Part shown: piece by piece, positions 6,776 to 6,977 of the stretch
Layout of the letters: every line of letters starts with the position of its first letter
How positions within the stretch are numbered: the stretch's first letter is position 1
Origin: Phenylobacterium sp.
GTDB lineage: Bacteria; Pseudomonadota; Alphaproteobacteria; Caulobacterales; Caulobacteraceae
Assembly (NCBI GenBank): GCA_019264505.1
Contig: JAHUZY010000421.1
Location: 1 to 6,977 of the forward strand
Direction of reading: 5' to 3'
Length of the DNA: 6,977 nt
Notes under the pieces: generated by a model
The model's input: the letters and a program-made list of their open reading frames with translations, nothing else
Database searches by the model: none
What the model was told of the DNA's origin: nothing
Position numbers and translations under genes: made by a program

Positions 6776-6977
6776 TCAGAACCGGCAGGCGCTTTCGGGC
6801 GCCGCCGGGTCTCGCGCCCAGCCCCAGGCCTCCACGGCCTGGCCACGGGGCAGGTAGGTCAGGCTGAGCGGGGCGCCGTCGCGGGTGATGGTCAGGGTGA
6901 TGGTCTGGTCCTGATCCTTGCGCGCGACGTTCAGGTTGCGGACGTCGGTGATCTGGTCGCCCTCGCGCAGGCCGGCC
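6776..6977 (-). CDS. C-terminal end of a PDZ-domain protein, possibly an M61-type peptidase, cut by window edge
   Basis: Only the last 66 residues are visible, reading AGLREGDQITDVRNLNVARK at the left end and closing with ESACRF. AGLREGDQITDV is the canonical G-L-x-x-G-D-x-I start of the late strands of a PDZ domain. The strands TITLTITRDGAPLSLTYLPR then complete it, with a short tail after. PDZ domains at the C-terminus bind peptide ends or support proteolysis. The tail with W-G-W, R, D-P and a final C-R-F reminds me of the C-terminus of M61 glycyl-aminopeptidase-like proteins, but this is recall and weak. Retropepsin-like or HtrA-type proteases are alternatives. The start and any catalytic domain lie beyond the window. 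Confidence 0.8.
   Translation of the reverse strand, partial: AGLREGDQITDVRNLNVARKDQDQTITLTITRDGAPLSLTYLPRGQAVEAWGWARDPAAPESACRF
6782..6808. terminator. Strong stem-loop at the convergent 3' ends of the SMP-30 and PDZ genes
   Basis: CCGGC (6782-6786) and GGCGC (6788-6792) pair with GCGCC (6799-6803) and GCCGG (6804-6808), giving ten base pairs with a single bulged A and a 6-base loop TTTCGG. It begins 10 bases after the SMP-30 stop, inside the last codons of the opposing gene. No T run follows on the plus strand, so if it terminates it does so without the classical U tract. Confidence 0.5.

Overview
The window is a dense, GC-rich stretch of ordinary bacterial chromosome. Seven complete genes and two edge-truncated ones cover almost all of it, and no gap without a gene exceeds about 170 bases. 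GC-rich codon use and the resemblance of the IlvC, ThyA and DHFR proteins to alphaproteobacterial versions suggest an alphaproteobacterium. Caulobacteraceae (Caulobacter, Phenylobacterium, Brevundimonas) is my best guess. That placement is inference from recall, not from a search. I see no rRNA, tRNA, CRISPR array, insertion sequence, phage gene or defence system.

Layout. (1) 1-757, minus: the first 252 codons of ketol-acid reductoisomerase (ilvC). (2) 758-929: a divergent intergenic region rich in inverted repeats. (3) 930-1484, plus: a DUF924 family protein of unknown function. (4) 1485-1595: a leader with a long near-perfect stem-loop, then thyA (1596-2432, plus, GTG start). (5) 2442-3973, minus: a probable two-gene operon, transcribed from a 295-residue hotdog-fold (MaoC-like) protein into a TetR-family repressor. 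The repressor converges on thyA with a 9-base gap. (6) 4043-5218, plus, divergent from that operon: an acyl-CoA dehydrogenase. The 69-base divergent region holds an AT-rich perfect inverted repeat, the best operator candidate in the window. (7) 5269-5793, plus: dihydrofolate reductase (folA). (8) 5861-6772, plus: an SMP-30/gluconolactonase-like beta-propeller protein. (9) 6776-6977, minus: the C-terminal end of a PDZ-domain protein, probably a peptidase.

How the genes fit together. ThyA makes dTMP and releases dihydrofolate, which FolA reduces back to tetrahydrofolate, so thyA and folA form one functional pair. They are separated here by a self-contained acyl-CoA cassette (TetR repressor, hotdog protein, acyl-CoA dehydrogenase). 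Its divergent layout and shared palindrome suggest that the TetR protein controls both transcription units, perhaps in response to an acyl-CoA. The dehydrogenase has Gly at the usual medium-chain catalytic-Glu site and a candidate catalytic Glu in the helix-G position used by isovaleryl-CoA and long-chain enzymes.

Nothing here amounts to a clearly new system. The points most worth a second look are the TetR/hotdog/dehydrogenase cassette with its operator, the stem-loop in the thyA leader, and the competing palindromes between ilvC and the DUF924 gene.
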